Source of the DNA: Fibrella forsythiae
Lineage (GTDB): Bacteria > Bacteroidota > Bacteroidia > Cytophagales > Spirosomataceae
Direction of reading: 5' to 3'
Assembly (NCBI RefSeq): GCF_017353175.1
Contig: NZ_JAFMYW010000012.1
Span: forward strand, 124,001-188,000
Length of the DNA stretch: 64,000 nt
The notes below the pieces were generated by a model, which did no database searches, was not told the DNA's origin, and worked only from the letters and a program-made list of their open reading frames with translations. Positions 54,316 to 61,926 of this stretch are shown here, piece after piece; positions within the stretch are counted from its first letter, which is position 1; every line of letters starts with the position of its first letter. Made by a program: the position numbers and the translations under genes.

Positions 54316-54552
54316 TTAAAGGTCATCATCTTCATCATCAAAGTCATCGCCCCGCAGGTCATCGTCGGGGTCTACTTCGAGTGGCTCCTCTATATCTTCA
54401 TCGTCGCTTAATTCATCGTCGATGGTATCGCCGTAGCCGCTTGTTGCGCCGGAGCCTTCATCGCCAAATTCAGCATCGTCGTCATCTGGATCTGGATTCA
54501 TCATCAGTACGTCGTCTTGCTCATCATCGAGCAGGTTTTCGTTGTAAGCCAT
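54316..54552 (-). CDS. small highly acidic Asp-rich protein
   Basis: A 78-aa protein in which about half the residues are Asp or Glu, with runs such as DPDDDDAEFGDEG and DDFDDEDDDL. It has no signal peptide or membrane segment, and must be disordered with a very low pI. Possible roles are cation buffering, a DNA-mimic or a chaperone-like tail; none can be shown. It is the first of two co-oriented acidic mini-genes, divergent from the GH130 gene. Confidence 0.6.
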   Translation of the reverse strand: MAYNENLLDDEQDDVLMMNPDPDDDDAEFGDEGSGATSGYGDTIDDELSDDEDIEEPLEVDPDDDLRGDDFDDEDDDL

Positions 54553-54647
54553 TGTGTGTGTTGAATAGGTTTCTGAACCACTTAACCGACCGAATCGCGG
54601 TTGGTTAGTTAAGCTACTATGAATTGAGCCAACGGGCTTCTACTCCG

Positions 54648-55676
54648 ATGCAAAAATACACGCTCCAACGCTACAGTGACCAACCTGTTTTAACAACAAC
54701 TGATGTAAAACCCTACGGCGACGGCTTCGAGGTACTGGGTGCATTCAACCCGGCAGCCTGCCGGTTCGGCGATGAAATTCTACTGCTACTTCGGGTAGCC
54801 GAAGCACCCAGCCCAGCAGCTGGCCGGTTACACGTACCTATTGTCGAAACGATCAACGGTAATTCAGTACTGACGGTAAAGTCGTTTCCTGAGCCCGAGG
54901 GGCCCTACGACCCCCGTGTGGTATCGCTCGACGGGCAAACGTACCTGACATCCCTTAGTCACCTCAGACTGGCACGAAGTCACGATGGTATCCACTTTAC
55001 GATTGATGAGAAACCGTTTATGTTCCCGGCCCGACCCGATGAGGCGTTTGGGCTGGAAGATGCCCGCATCACCCGGATTGATGATACCTACTGGATCACC
55101 TATACGGCCGTATCGGCCAACGGACCCGGCGTAGGCTTAGCCAAAACGACCGATTTCGTCCACGTCGAGCGCGTAGGCATGGTGTTGCCGCCGCCAAATA
55201 AGGATGCCTGTCTATTCCCCGAGCGCGTGGACGGCAATCTGGTGATGCTGCATCGGCCTATGGTCTCGGATATTGGTAAACCGTCTGTCTGGATTTGTGA
55301 ATCGCCGGATGGCATTCACTGGGGCAACCACAGGTACGTCTTCGGCGCCGCCGGGTCGGCCTGGGACTATCTGAAGATTGGGGCGGGCCCTGAACCTGTA
55401 CGTACCGACGAGGGTTGGCTGGTACTTTACCACGGCGCCAGCGAGCAACACGAATATGCGCTGGCGCTGGCGCTGCTATCCATCAACGACCCCGGCCAAC
55501 TCCTTGATCGATCAACCGCGCCGCTGCTGACACCCGAACTCATCTGGGAAAGGGAGGGCTTCTTCCCCAACGTTGTTTTCAGCAATGGCTGGGTGAGCAA
55601 GGGGCCAAACGAATGGTGGGTATACTATGGAGCGGCCGATTCGGGGGTTGGACTGGCTATTCTGACACGTCATTAG
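54648..55676 (+). CDS. GH130 family glycoside phosphorylase/hydrolase
   Basis: Five-bladed propeller enzyme of family GH130 (beta-mannoside phosphorylases and related hydrolases), 342 aa, no signal peptide, so cytoplasmic. Start taken at 54648 (MQKYTLQRYSDQPVL); a TTG at 54624 would add 8 residues. Motifs: GAFNPAACRFGDEILLLLRV, then YDPRVVSLDGQTYLT with the likely general acid Asp, AFGLEDARITRIDDTYWITY, the phosphate-binding style FPERVDGNLVMLHRP, and KIGAGPEPVRTDEGWLVLYH. Expected to break down beta-mannosides or mannan-derived sugars. Monocistronic. Confidence 0.88.
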   Translation: MQKYTLQRYSDQPVLTTTDVKPYGDGFEVLGAFNPAACRFGDEILLLLRVAEAPSPAAGRLHVPIVETINGNSVLTVKSFPEPEGPYDPRVVSLDGQTYLTSLSHLRLARSHDGIHFTIDEKPFMFPARPDEAFGLEDARITRIDDTYWITYTAVSANGPGVGLAKTTDFVHVERVGMVLPPPNKDACLFPERVDGNLVMLHRPMVSDIGKPSVWICESPDGIHWGNHRYVFGAAGSAWDYLKIGAGPEPVRTDEGWLVLYHGASEQHEYALALALLSINDPGQLLDRSTAPLLTPELIWEREGFFPNVVFSNGWVSKGPNEWWVYYGAADSGVGLAILTRH

Positions 55677-55756
55677 GCTTCGCCGTACTGAATTATCATT
55701 TCTTTTATCAGAATGAATGGCTATTAAACGATACCGAAACACACTGATTGCCAAGC

Positions 55757-55790
55757 AAAAGCCCCCAGTTCGTTGCCGAATCGGGGGCTG
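55757..55790 (-). terminator. intrinsic terminator of the 55819-56910 gene
   Basis: On the minus strand AGCCCCC (55789-55783) pairs with GGGGGCT (55766-55760), followed by TTTT. It lies 29 bases after the stop of the minus-strand gene and could also stop GH130 transcripts weakly from the other side. Confidence 0.7.
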
Positions 55791-55818
55791 ACTTTCATAG
55801 AGGAAGTAATCCGAAAAG

Positions 55819-56910
55819 TTAATTCTCTTCAGCAGAAGCCGCTACTAACAGCGGTTCAATGACCGTGTTCAATCGTTCGCGAACGAAGCTCTCCTGCAGG
55901 TACGTTGGCAGCTTGGCTACCAGTTGGCGATACCGGTCGATGCCCAGTGCTTTAGCGATGTAGGCTTCGTGAATCGAGTTCACATGCGCCACAATGCTGA
56001 CCAGACTCTGGTGGAACAGCCGCACATCTACTTCCGAATCGACAAACCGTTCAATCTCCCTCGGCCCACCGTTGGGACTGGCTGAGGAAATACGCAGCCG
56101 GCTGAGCATGTCGAAATAGGTCGTGTAGCCAATCTGCCGGGCCAGTACTTTGTACTGTTCAGGGCCAAACTTCTGCAGGATCTCACCCGTACGCGCCGAA
56201 CGGATAGCCGTTTTCGGATTCTTCTGAACGGCATTGCGTAAAGCTTTTATCCGCTGGTCGCGCGTGGTTTTCAGGAACTGCGCTACTTCAATCTGAGCCG
56301 ATGTGTTCCGCGATGGCAGATTCAGGTCTAACCGACCCGCTTCAGCCATTCGTTTGGCCATAGGCAGGCGCTGAATACGGTAGCTATTGATGGGGCCAAG
56401 CGCGTAATAGCCTACTGAGGCCGGATAATGCCCACGAACAACCATATTACCGATCCGCTTACGGATCAGCTCTTCGTTACTGACATTGATGTTCTGGGTG
56501 GCTAAAAAAGCCCGGGCGCTAAACAGAATGCTATAGTACGCCTGCGGGAATGTCCAGTGCAATGAACTTTGCAGGTATTGCTCCGAATCGGCCGACCGAT
56601 CGTTAAGAACGGGCGTGATTCGCAGGGCGTATTCGGCACTCCAACTGTTCAACAACAACTTCTCTAAGACCGACTGCCGATCGGCCGCCCCGAGGCCGCC
56701 AAATTGACGAAAGATCGGAAACTTAGCCAGATCGAACAGGTCGTTCTGATGCTGGATGTGGTAATCCATGGCGAAGAAGTGATTCAAAAACACCTGCGCC
56801 GGGATCGACTTTCGCTGGACGTCAGTCCGCCAGTTTTCGTCTACCGGAGCAGGCTGCACGGGCATCTGCGTAGGCATAGAAGCCCTCGACACGTTGGTTG
56901 TTTCTCTCAT
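55819..56910 (-). CDS. uncharacterised alpha-helical protein
   Basis: Protein of 363 aa, no signal peptide or membrane segment, not assigned to a family. The N-terminal half (VFLNHFFAMDYHIQHQNDLF, then WSAEYALRITPVLNDRSADS and WTFPQAYYSILFSARAFLAT) has helices and a Tyr-Ser-x-x-Phe-x-Ala-Arg-Ala-Phe pattern reminiscent of HEPN-like bundles. The second half is Arg/Lys-rich and helical (TTRDQRIKALRNAVQKNPKT; YKVLARQIGYTTYFDMLSRL). A conserved-looking GHYPASVGYYALGPINSYR lies at about 178-196. Monocistronic with its own terminator. Cytoplasmic; function unknown. Confidence 0.6.
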   Translation of the reverse strand: MRETTNVSRASMPTQMPVQPAPVDENWRTDVQRKSIPAQVFLNHFFAMDYHIQHQNDLFDLAKFPIFRQFGGLGAADRQSVLEKLLLNSWSAEYALRITPVLNDRSADSEQYLQSSLHWTFPQAYYSILFSARAFLATQNINVSNEELIRKRIGNMVVRGHYPASVGYYALGPINSYRIQRLPMAKRMAEAGRLDLNLPSRNTSAQIEVAQFLKTTRDQRIKALRNAVQKNPKTAIRSARTGEILQKFGPEQYKVLARQIGYTTYFDMLSRLRISSASPNGGPREIERFVDSEVDVRLFHQSLVSIVAHVNSIHEAYIAKALGIDRYRQLVAKLPTYLQESFVRERLNTVIEPLLVAASAEEN

Positions 56911-57111
56911 ACACTATTAACAAAGAAGGCTACTCACGCGTTCATTTTTCACCCCATTTCGCACGAAGCTAAATCACTATAAATCAATAGTTTATAAACA
57001 ATTTTCTGGACCTTTTTGTCACTCATTTTCACCACGTATAACAAGTCTTTTTTGTGGTTTATCAGCGGCTTCCACGTACTTTTAGCCTCCATTTCCCGTT
57101 GCTTAGGTAGT

Positions 57112-57909
57112 ATGACCATATTCAGTAAAGCAGGCCTTATTCTGGGCTTTTTTTGTAGTACGTTACCTGGGTTTAGCCAAAACGATAAGGCATCGCTTGA
57201 AGGGCTTGTACTTGACGCCGCTACCCGGCAACCCATTGCCAGCGCAACCGTCATGGGAGTAATGGTGAACGGCCGAACAGTTCAATCCAAGTTCACGGCC
57301 ACCGATGGTAGTTTCCGGTTAGAGTTGGGCACCAAAGAGCCGTTCAGAGTGGTGGTTAGAGCGCAGAGCTATGTTCCGTATGAGGAATCAATGAATTTTT
57401 CGGATGGCCGGGTTAATCGAAGAACAGGGAAAATAATTCTGCTCAACAAAGCCGTGATGCCCCCTGCGCCTGTAGCGGCGGCAGCATCTTCCCCGAAAAA
57501 GGTTTCGATTGCTCCAAAAGCCGACCCGGTGAGCACGCCTGCCAAACCGCCGCTGACCATTACCGATCAGACGATTGAGCTGAAGGCCATCCAGTTTGTA
57601 CAGAGTACAGCGGATATGGTGCCCGAAGCCCAAACCGACCTTGACCGGGTACTGACCTTCCTGACCCAGAATCCGTCGGTGAGTATTGAAGTAGCCGGGC
57701 ACACCGATAATCAGGGTGATTTTGATCAGAATGTCACGCTATCCAGACAGCGAGCCGAAACCGTGAAGGCATTTCTTGTCGGCAAAGGCATTGCGGCCAG
57801 CCGGATCACGACAAAGGGCTATGGTGGCACCCGGCCGGTGGCAACCAACAACTACGAGAAGAGCCGTCAGCTGAACCGGCGCGTGGAGATGCGAATCATA
57901 AAGCCCTGA
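57112..57909 (+). CDS. OmpA-family protein with CarboxypepD_reg-like domain
   Basis: Exported protein of 265 aa. Start at 57112 gives a signal peptide (MTIFSKAGLILGFFCSTLPG, cleavage near FSQ); an upstream in-frame ATG at 57016 is unlikely. An N-terminal regulatory-like beta domain (SLEGLVLDAATRQPIASATV, about 26-110) is joined by a Pro/Ala-rich linker to an OmpA peptidoglycan-binding domain (about 155-264) with IEVAGHTDNQGDFDQN, LSRQRAETVKAFLVGKGI and SRQLNRRVEMRI. Likely anchors the outer membrane or a surface structure to the cell wall. Its stop is within the left arm of a perfect hairpin. Confidence 0.88.
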   Translation: MTIFSKAGLILGFFCSTLPGFSQNDKASLEGLVLDAATRQPIASATVMGVMVNGRTVQSKFTATDGSFRLELGTKEPFRVVVRAQSYVPYEESMNFSDGRVNRRTGKIILLNKAVMPPAPVAAAASSPKKVSIAPKADPVSTPAKPPLTITDQTIELKAIQFVQSTADMVPEAQTDLDRVLTFLTQNPSVSIEVAGHTDNQGDFDQNVTLSRQRAETVKAFLVGKGIAASRITTKGYGGTRPVATNNYEKSRQLNRRVEMRIIKP

Positions 57910-57960
57910 CCGGATAATGGGTATCAGCAATGCAGTAGCTGATACCCATTATCCGGTCAG
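57906..57960. terminator. 23-bp perfect hairpin between convergent genes
   Basis: Arms 57906-57928 and 57938-57960 are exact reverse complements with a 9-base loop (AATGCAGTA). The stop codon of the OmpA-like gene is in the left arm, and the T9SS protein gene ends 15 bases to the right. There is no T-run; it looks like a bidirectional end hairpin of the type seen elsewhere in this window. Confidence 0.75.
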
Positions 57961-57974
57961 GGGGTGTTTGCCCG

Positions 57975-60827
57975 CTAGCGGGCAATCAGAAAACGCTTCG
58001 ATGCAGCCGCCGTACCTGCTTTGATCTTTGTGATATACATCCCCGGGCGCCAGTTTCCGACGTGCATAACATATTGCTGACGTGCCTCGCTACCAGCCAG
58101 GTGCTGTGTGTAGATCAATCGGCCGGCCAGATCAACCACCTCCAGCGTAACGGCATCGGCAGTGGGCATCTGGTACAGGTACGTTACGTAGTCATCGGCC
58201 GGGTTAGGTGCCAGTTCCAGTAGTGCGGCCGTCTTCGACTCGTCGGTGTCGGGGCACCAGACAATAGGGTCTGGCTCAGACGATGGCACGCCGAAATCAA
58301 ACCCTATCGTATTTTTGGGACCGGCCGTTGCGCCTTTCCAGACCGTTGCCAGATTCCCGTCCAATGCCGCCATGAAGCCGTTGCTAGTCGTGCTGGCCCC
58401 GCTGCCGAACGGTGTTCCTTTCAGCTTGCGATTGCCCATGTAGAACTCAATTTCGGTTAGTTCACCAAAACAATTCCGGGCGGCAACGTACCTGACATAA
58501 CGCCACGGCTGATCGGCATTGACAACGAAATCGTTCCAGCCCCGCGCAGGCTCGTGCAGAATGGCCAGGGTAGTCCAGGTGGTGCTGTCCTGCGAGCCCT
58601 GTATAAGTCCACTACGACACCGGTCGCTACAGGTTGGGCACGCATCTACCCCAAAATTTACCCGAACCCTCGACACGACCGGTACCGGCCCTGTCTGGTT
58701 GCAATTCAGGCCGGGAATCTGCGGACAGTACAGATCGGCAATCGCTTTCATGCCAGCATTACCGGGAAACCGTTTCACCAGGCTATCGGCACGGGGCCAG
58801 TCGGCCGCCCCCGACAATGCCGCATCGCCACGAATACAGGCCAGGTTTACGAATTGCCATCCCGTTTCATCAGCGACCTGACGAAGTACAGCGTTTGACT
58901 TGCTTTGGCCAGGTAAAAAGGAATTGCGTAAAACAACAACGCCGGTTGTCAGGCCGGTCGACACAACCAGTTTCAGCAGTTCGTCTCTGAACGTGGCGGC
59001 GTTGAAGTTGGTCTGACTAACATTTTCTGACAGTGAAATGAGCACCAGATCGGGTTTGTTGCCAGCCCATAGGGCCGCTACTTTATCGGTTACTGCCGTT
59101 TTGTACGGAAATGTTTTGCTGGCATACGTCTGCTCCCACTCGTCGAGCCGGAGGCGTTGCACAGACACGTCAGCATTCTGCTCTTTTAGTTTTTCTGTCA
59201 GCAGACTCACATAATCGTTGGCACGGCTGGTGGCTGCCATGCCCCAGGGGCCACCCGTCCAGCCAATTGACGGGTCCGGGTTCTTTTCGGTGATCGCATT
59301 GCCAACCACCAGTACCCGGCTATATCGGGGTGCCTCCTGCGTTGCCGGAAACAGTATATCATCCTGTTGCAGAAAGTTCACGGGTTGCCCGCCGCTCTGA
59401 TCAAACGTTGTTCGCCAATCCTTATAAGCCTGACAATCATTAGCATACGAATCTCTGTTGGTGCTACATCCATCGGCATACAAAATACCTGACGTTGTGT
59501 AGGTAGCCGTCTGTTTTGGCGGTCTGATAACCGGATTGGTGTTAGTTGTATAGCGTTCAGCCGCTTCTTTGAACGCCTCACGGTCGGCTGGGAAGGTAAA
59601 GTCGAAATTGAATACGGTTACGATATGGGTACCGTGTTCGAAACATTCCGTGAACTGTTTAAGTAACTCATCTTTGAAAATCGGATTGTTACGCCGCCCA
59701 ATGTTGCCTTCAATCTCATTGACGATGAGTTTCCCCGGCGAGTTGCTCCGAATCATATCGGTAGAGAAGCGGTAGTCTGAGAAATGGCCATCGTTCATCT
59801 TGATGCCATCCAGACTTTCGCCAAGATCTTTAAAGCTGAACGTACCCCGCCGAACGGTCAATTTATCGTAAACTGAGCCATACTCATGAATCACTTTATA
59901 GCGATTGTCTACGTTTTTGATAGCTGCCGACGCTTCATACAGAAATGTTTTCATAGCGCTGTAGCGATACCGATACCAGTCCTGACCAGCTTCCCCTTCA
60001 AACGCACTCTTCCAGGTGCCGCTGGGCGCCTTGGGGCGAATCTCATCAAAGCTGTTACTAGGCTGTCCGTCGCCCCTCCAGGCGGCTTTCAACCGGCTGA
60101 TCGACCCTCTGTATTTTGATTTCAGCCAGGTACGGTAGCCACGTACCATGGGCTCAGAGTAATCATACAACCGCTCAAAATCACCTTCCAAACCCCGTGT
60201 CGTGTACATTGGATAGGCAAATTCAGCCCCAACCGTAGTCACGGTTATAAAGAGCAATTCATTCGAATCCAGCAGATAGCGGTAGCGCTCAGCCGCACGG
60301 GTGGCAAATGACGTTGCCTTATCAATGGTAGCTGGGGCGGCATAGCTGGTCAGCACCCGGAACGTACCTTTTTCCTGATACAGGCCATCAAACTGCTGGA
60401 ATACCCTGAGATTCTGCCCAAACTGGTTGAAACCCTGCATCCGGTCGGCGGCATCCCATCCATTCATACCGTCAGACAAGTCATCACCCGGGAACGATGG
60501 CACATCGAATCGTTGGTTATCGACCCAGAGCCGAATGGCCACCTTCATGCCGTTGCGGCGCGCCGCAGCAATCTGATCGTCATACTGCTTCCAGGGGTTC
60601 GGGTTATCTTTATACCAGTTGTTAACTGTACTCCAGAGCATGGTAACCAGAACGGCATTTCCCCCATTGGCTTTGGCCTGATTGATTGTTCCGATACCAT
60701 CGTCACCATTACCGATATAGTTACTGATGAGCGTAAGCATTACATAACGCTGGTTGTCCTGAGCTGACACCCAAATGGTCATCATACAGAACAACGATAG
60801 TAGCAAGGTTCGATAAAGTCGCTTCAT
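57975..60827 (-). CDS. T9SS-secreted multidomain protein: GH42-like, SGNH-like, F5/8-like, sorting domain
   Basis: Secreted protein of 950 aa with a signal peptide (about 1-22, ending VSAQ). Residues about 30-440 form a beta-galactosidase-like TIM barrel (ANGGNAVLVTMLWSTVNNWY; TTVGAEFAYPMY and LIVNEIEGN as candidate acidic sites). Residues about 500-720 are an SGNH/GDSL-like domain (VLVVGNAITEKNPDPSIGWT; ends DLYCP), in which the usual nucleophile Ser of GNSIT is Ala511. About 730-870 is a galactose-binding, F5/8-type region with Cys pairs. The end (LELAPNPADDYVTYLYQMPT to KRFLIAR) is a type A T9SS sorting domain. Predicted to act on polysaccharides at the surface. Confidence 0.8.
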   Translation of the reverse strand: MKRLYRTLLLSLFCMMTIWVSAQDNQRYVMLTLISNYIGNGDDGIGTINQAKANGGNAVLVTMLWSTVNNWYKDNPNPWKQYDDQIAAARRNGMKVAIRLWVDNQRFDVPSFPGDDLSDGMNGWDAADRMQGFNQFGQNLRVFQQFDGLYQEKGTFRVLTSYAAPATIDKATSFATRAAERYRYLLDSNELLFITVTTVGAEFAYPMYTTRGLEGDFERLYDYSEPMVRGYRTWLKSKYRGSISRLKAAWRGDGQPSNSFDEIRPKAPSGTWKSAFEGEAGQDWYRYRYSAMKTFLYEASAAIKNVDNRYKVIHEYGSVYDKLTVRRGTFSFKDLGESLDGIKMNDGHFSDYRFSTDMIRSNSPGKLIVNEIEGNIGRRNNPIFKDELLKQFTECFEHGTHIVTVFNFDFTFPADREAFKEAAERYTTNTNPVIRPPKQTATYTTSGILYADGCSTNRDSYANDCQAYKDWRTTFDQSGGQPVNFLQQDDILFPATQEAPRYSRVLVVGNAITEKNPDPSIGWTGGPWGMAATSRANDYVSLLTEKLKEQNADVSVQRLRLDEWEQTYASKTFPYKTAVTDKVAALWAGNKPDLVLISLSENVSQTNFNAATFRDELLKLVVSTGLTTGVVVLRNSFLPGQSKSNAVLRQVADETGWQFVNLACIRGDAALSGAADWPRADSLVKRFPGNAGMKAIADLYCPQIPGLNCNQTGPVPVVSRVRVNFGVDACPTCSDRCRSGLIQGSQDSTTWTTLAILHEPARGWNDFVVNADQPWRYVRYVAARNCFGELTEIEFYMGNRKLKGTPFGSGASTTSNGFMAALDGNLATVWKGATAGPKNTIGFDFGVPSSEPDPIVWCPDTDESKTAALLELAPNPADDYVTYLYQMPTADAVTLEVVDLAGRLIYTQHLAGSEARQQYVMHVGNWRPGMYITKIKAGTAAASKRFLIAR

Positions 60828-60936
60828 AACTGACTAATTGATAGATTTAACGATGAATAAAGGTAGCACGTCAGGTACGTTCCTGCGCGGTTTCCTATGC
60901 CCGTAACGAACGTATTCGTTTCATCATATACATAAA

Positions 60937-61824
60937 TTAGTTTGTTGCCACGCTGGTCTGCCGCCCCAGACCCAGACCAGCCACAACCAATATAGTGCCT
61001 ACCACAGTGTAGGTGGTTATAGGCTCGCCGAGGAGGACCGAGGAGTAAGCGAATCCGAAGATTGGGCATAGAAAAAGCCACATCGAGGCTTTTACGGCAT
61101 CGGCACGAACCAGCCGGAACCACAATTGCAAAGCGACGACCGACACTGGAATGATGAGCCAACTCACTGATGCCCAGAATCGCCCGTCGAAGGTTGACGC
61201 GCTGATGTCGGTCGTAAGCAAGGTTACGGGCAGGATGAGAACCCCGCCGATAAGCACCTGCCAGCCGTTGATCACCAGGTTAGGCAGCCGCCACTCGTAA
61301 CGGGCATAATAAACCGTTGCCGCAGATATCGACAGCATACTGACCAGCAAAATCAGCAATCCTTCCACGGTGGCGTAAGCTTGACCCAGCAACGGATAGG
61401 CCGCTACACAGACGCCCAGCAACCCAAGCAATAGCCCGGCCACTTCGCGCCAGCGTAAGGGTCGCCGCAGAAAAATAGCCGACATCATACTGATAAACAA
61501 CGGATTAGTGGCCGTAGACAAGCTGCCAATACCGGCCGACACCTGCTTGAGAGCCAGAACAAAAAGCCCCAGGTAAATGGTTGTATTCAACGCAGCGAAG
61601 ATGGTAAGCCGTTTCCATTCTACGCCCGATGGCATGGGGTTACCCTTCTGGAACACGTAGGCAACCAGCAGCATACTACTTCCCGCAATGAGGAAGCGAA
61701 CCGTGGCCAGCACCAGTGGCGCCGCCGATTGTACACCAAATTTCGTGGCCACCGACGCCGACGCCCACAGCATGGCAAACAGCAGGCCCGGCACAACCAG
61801 GCTGGAACGGGGGGATGAATTCAC
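60937..61824 (-). CDS. EamA/DMT family transporter
   Basis: Inner-membrane drug/metabolite transporter superfamily protein of 295 aa with ten hydrophobic segments in two EamA repeats (first about 12-140, second about 150-290). Typical pieces are LLFAMLWASASVATKFGVQS and ATVRFLIAGSSMLLVAYVF in the first repeat, and LCPIFGFAYSSVLLGEPIT in the second. The substrate is not predictable (amino acids, nucleosides or other metabolites). It reads away from the NadE gene with 102 bases between them and seems to be a separate unit. Confidence 0.87.
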   Translation of the reverse strand: MNSSPRSSLVVPGLLFAMLWASASVATKFGVQSAAPLVLATVRFLIAGSSMLLVAYVFQKGNPMPSGVEWKRLTIFAALNTTIYLGLFVLALKQVSAGIGSLSTATNPLFISMMSAIFLRRPLRWREVAGLLLGLLGVCVAAYPLLGQAYATVEGLLILLVSMLSISAATVYYARYEWRLPNLVINGWQVLIGGVLILPVTLLTTDISASTFDGRFWASVSWLIIPVSVVALQLWFRLVRADAVKASMWLFLCPIFGFAYSSVLLGEPITTYTVVGTILVVAGLGLGRQTSVATN

Positions 61825-61926
61825 AACAACAGAAGGGGACCAGTCATTATGCTACGCGGTCATTCATGGAAAACGAGCAATGACAATCAATGACTACTTA
61901 ATGATCGCACAGCGTAATAGCCTACA

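Noticed and set aside
57016-57111. Longer N-terminus for the OmpA-like protein
   Set aside because: The 57112 start gives a normal signal peptide; the extension has no matching feature.
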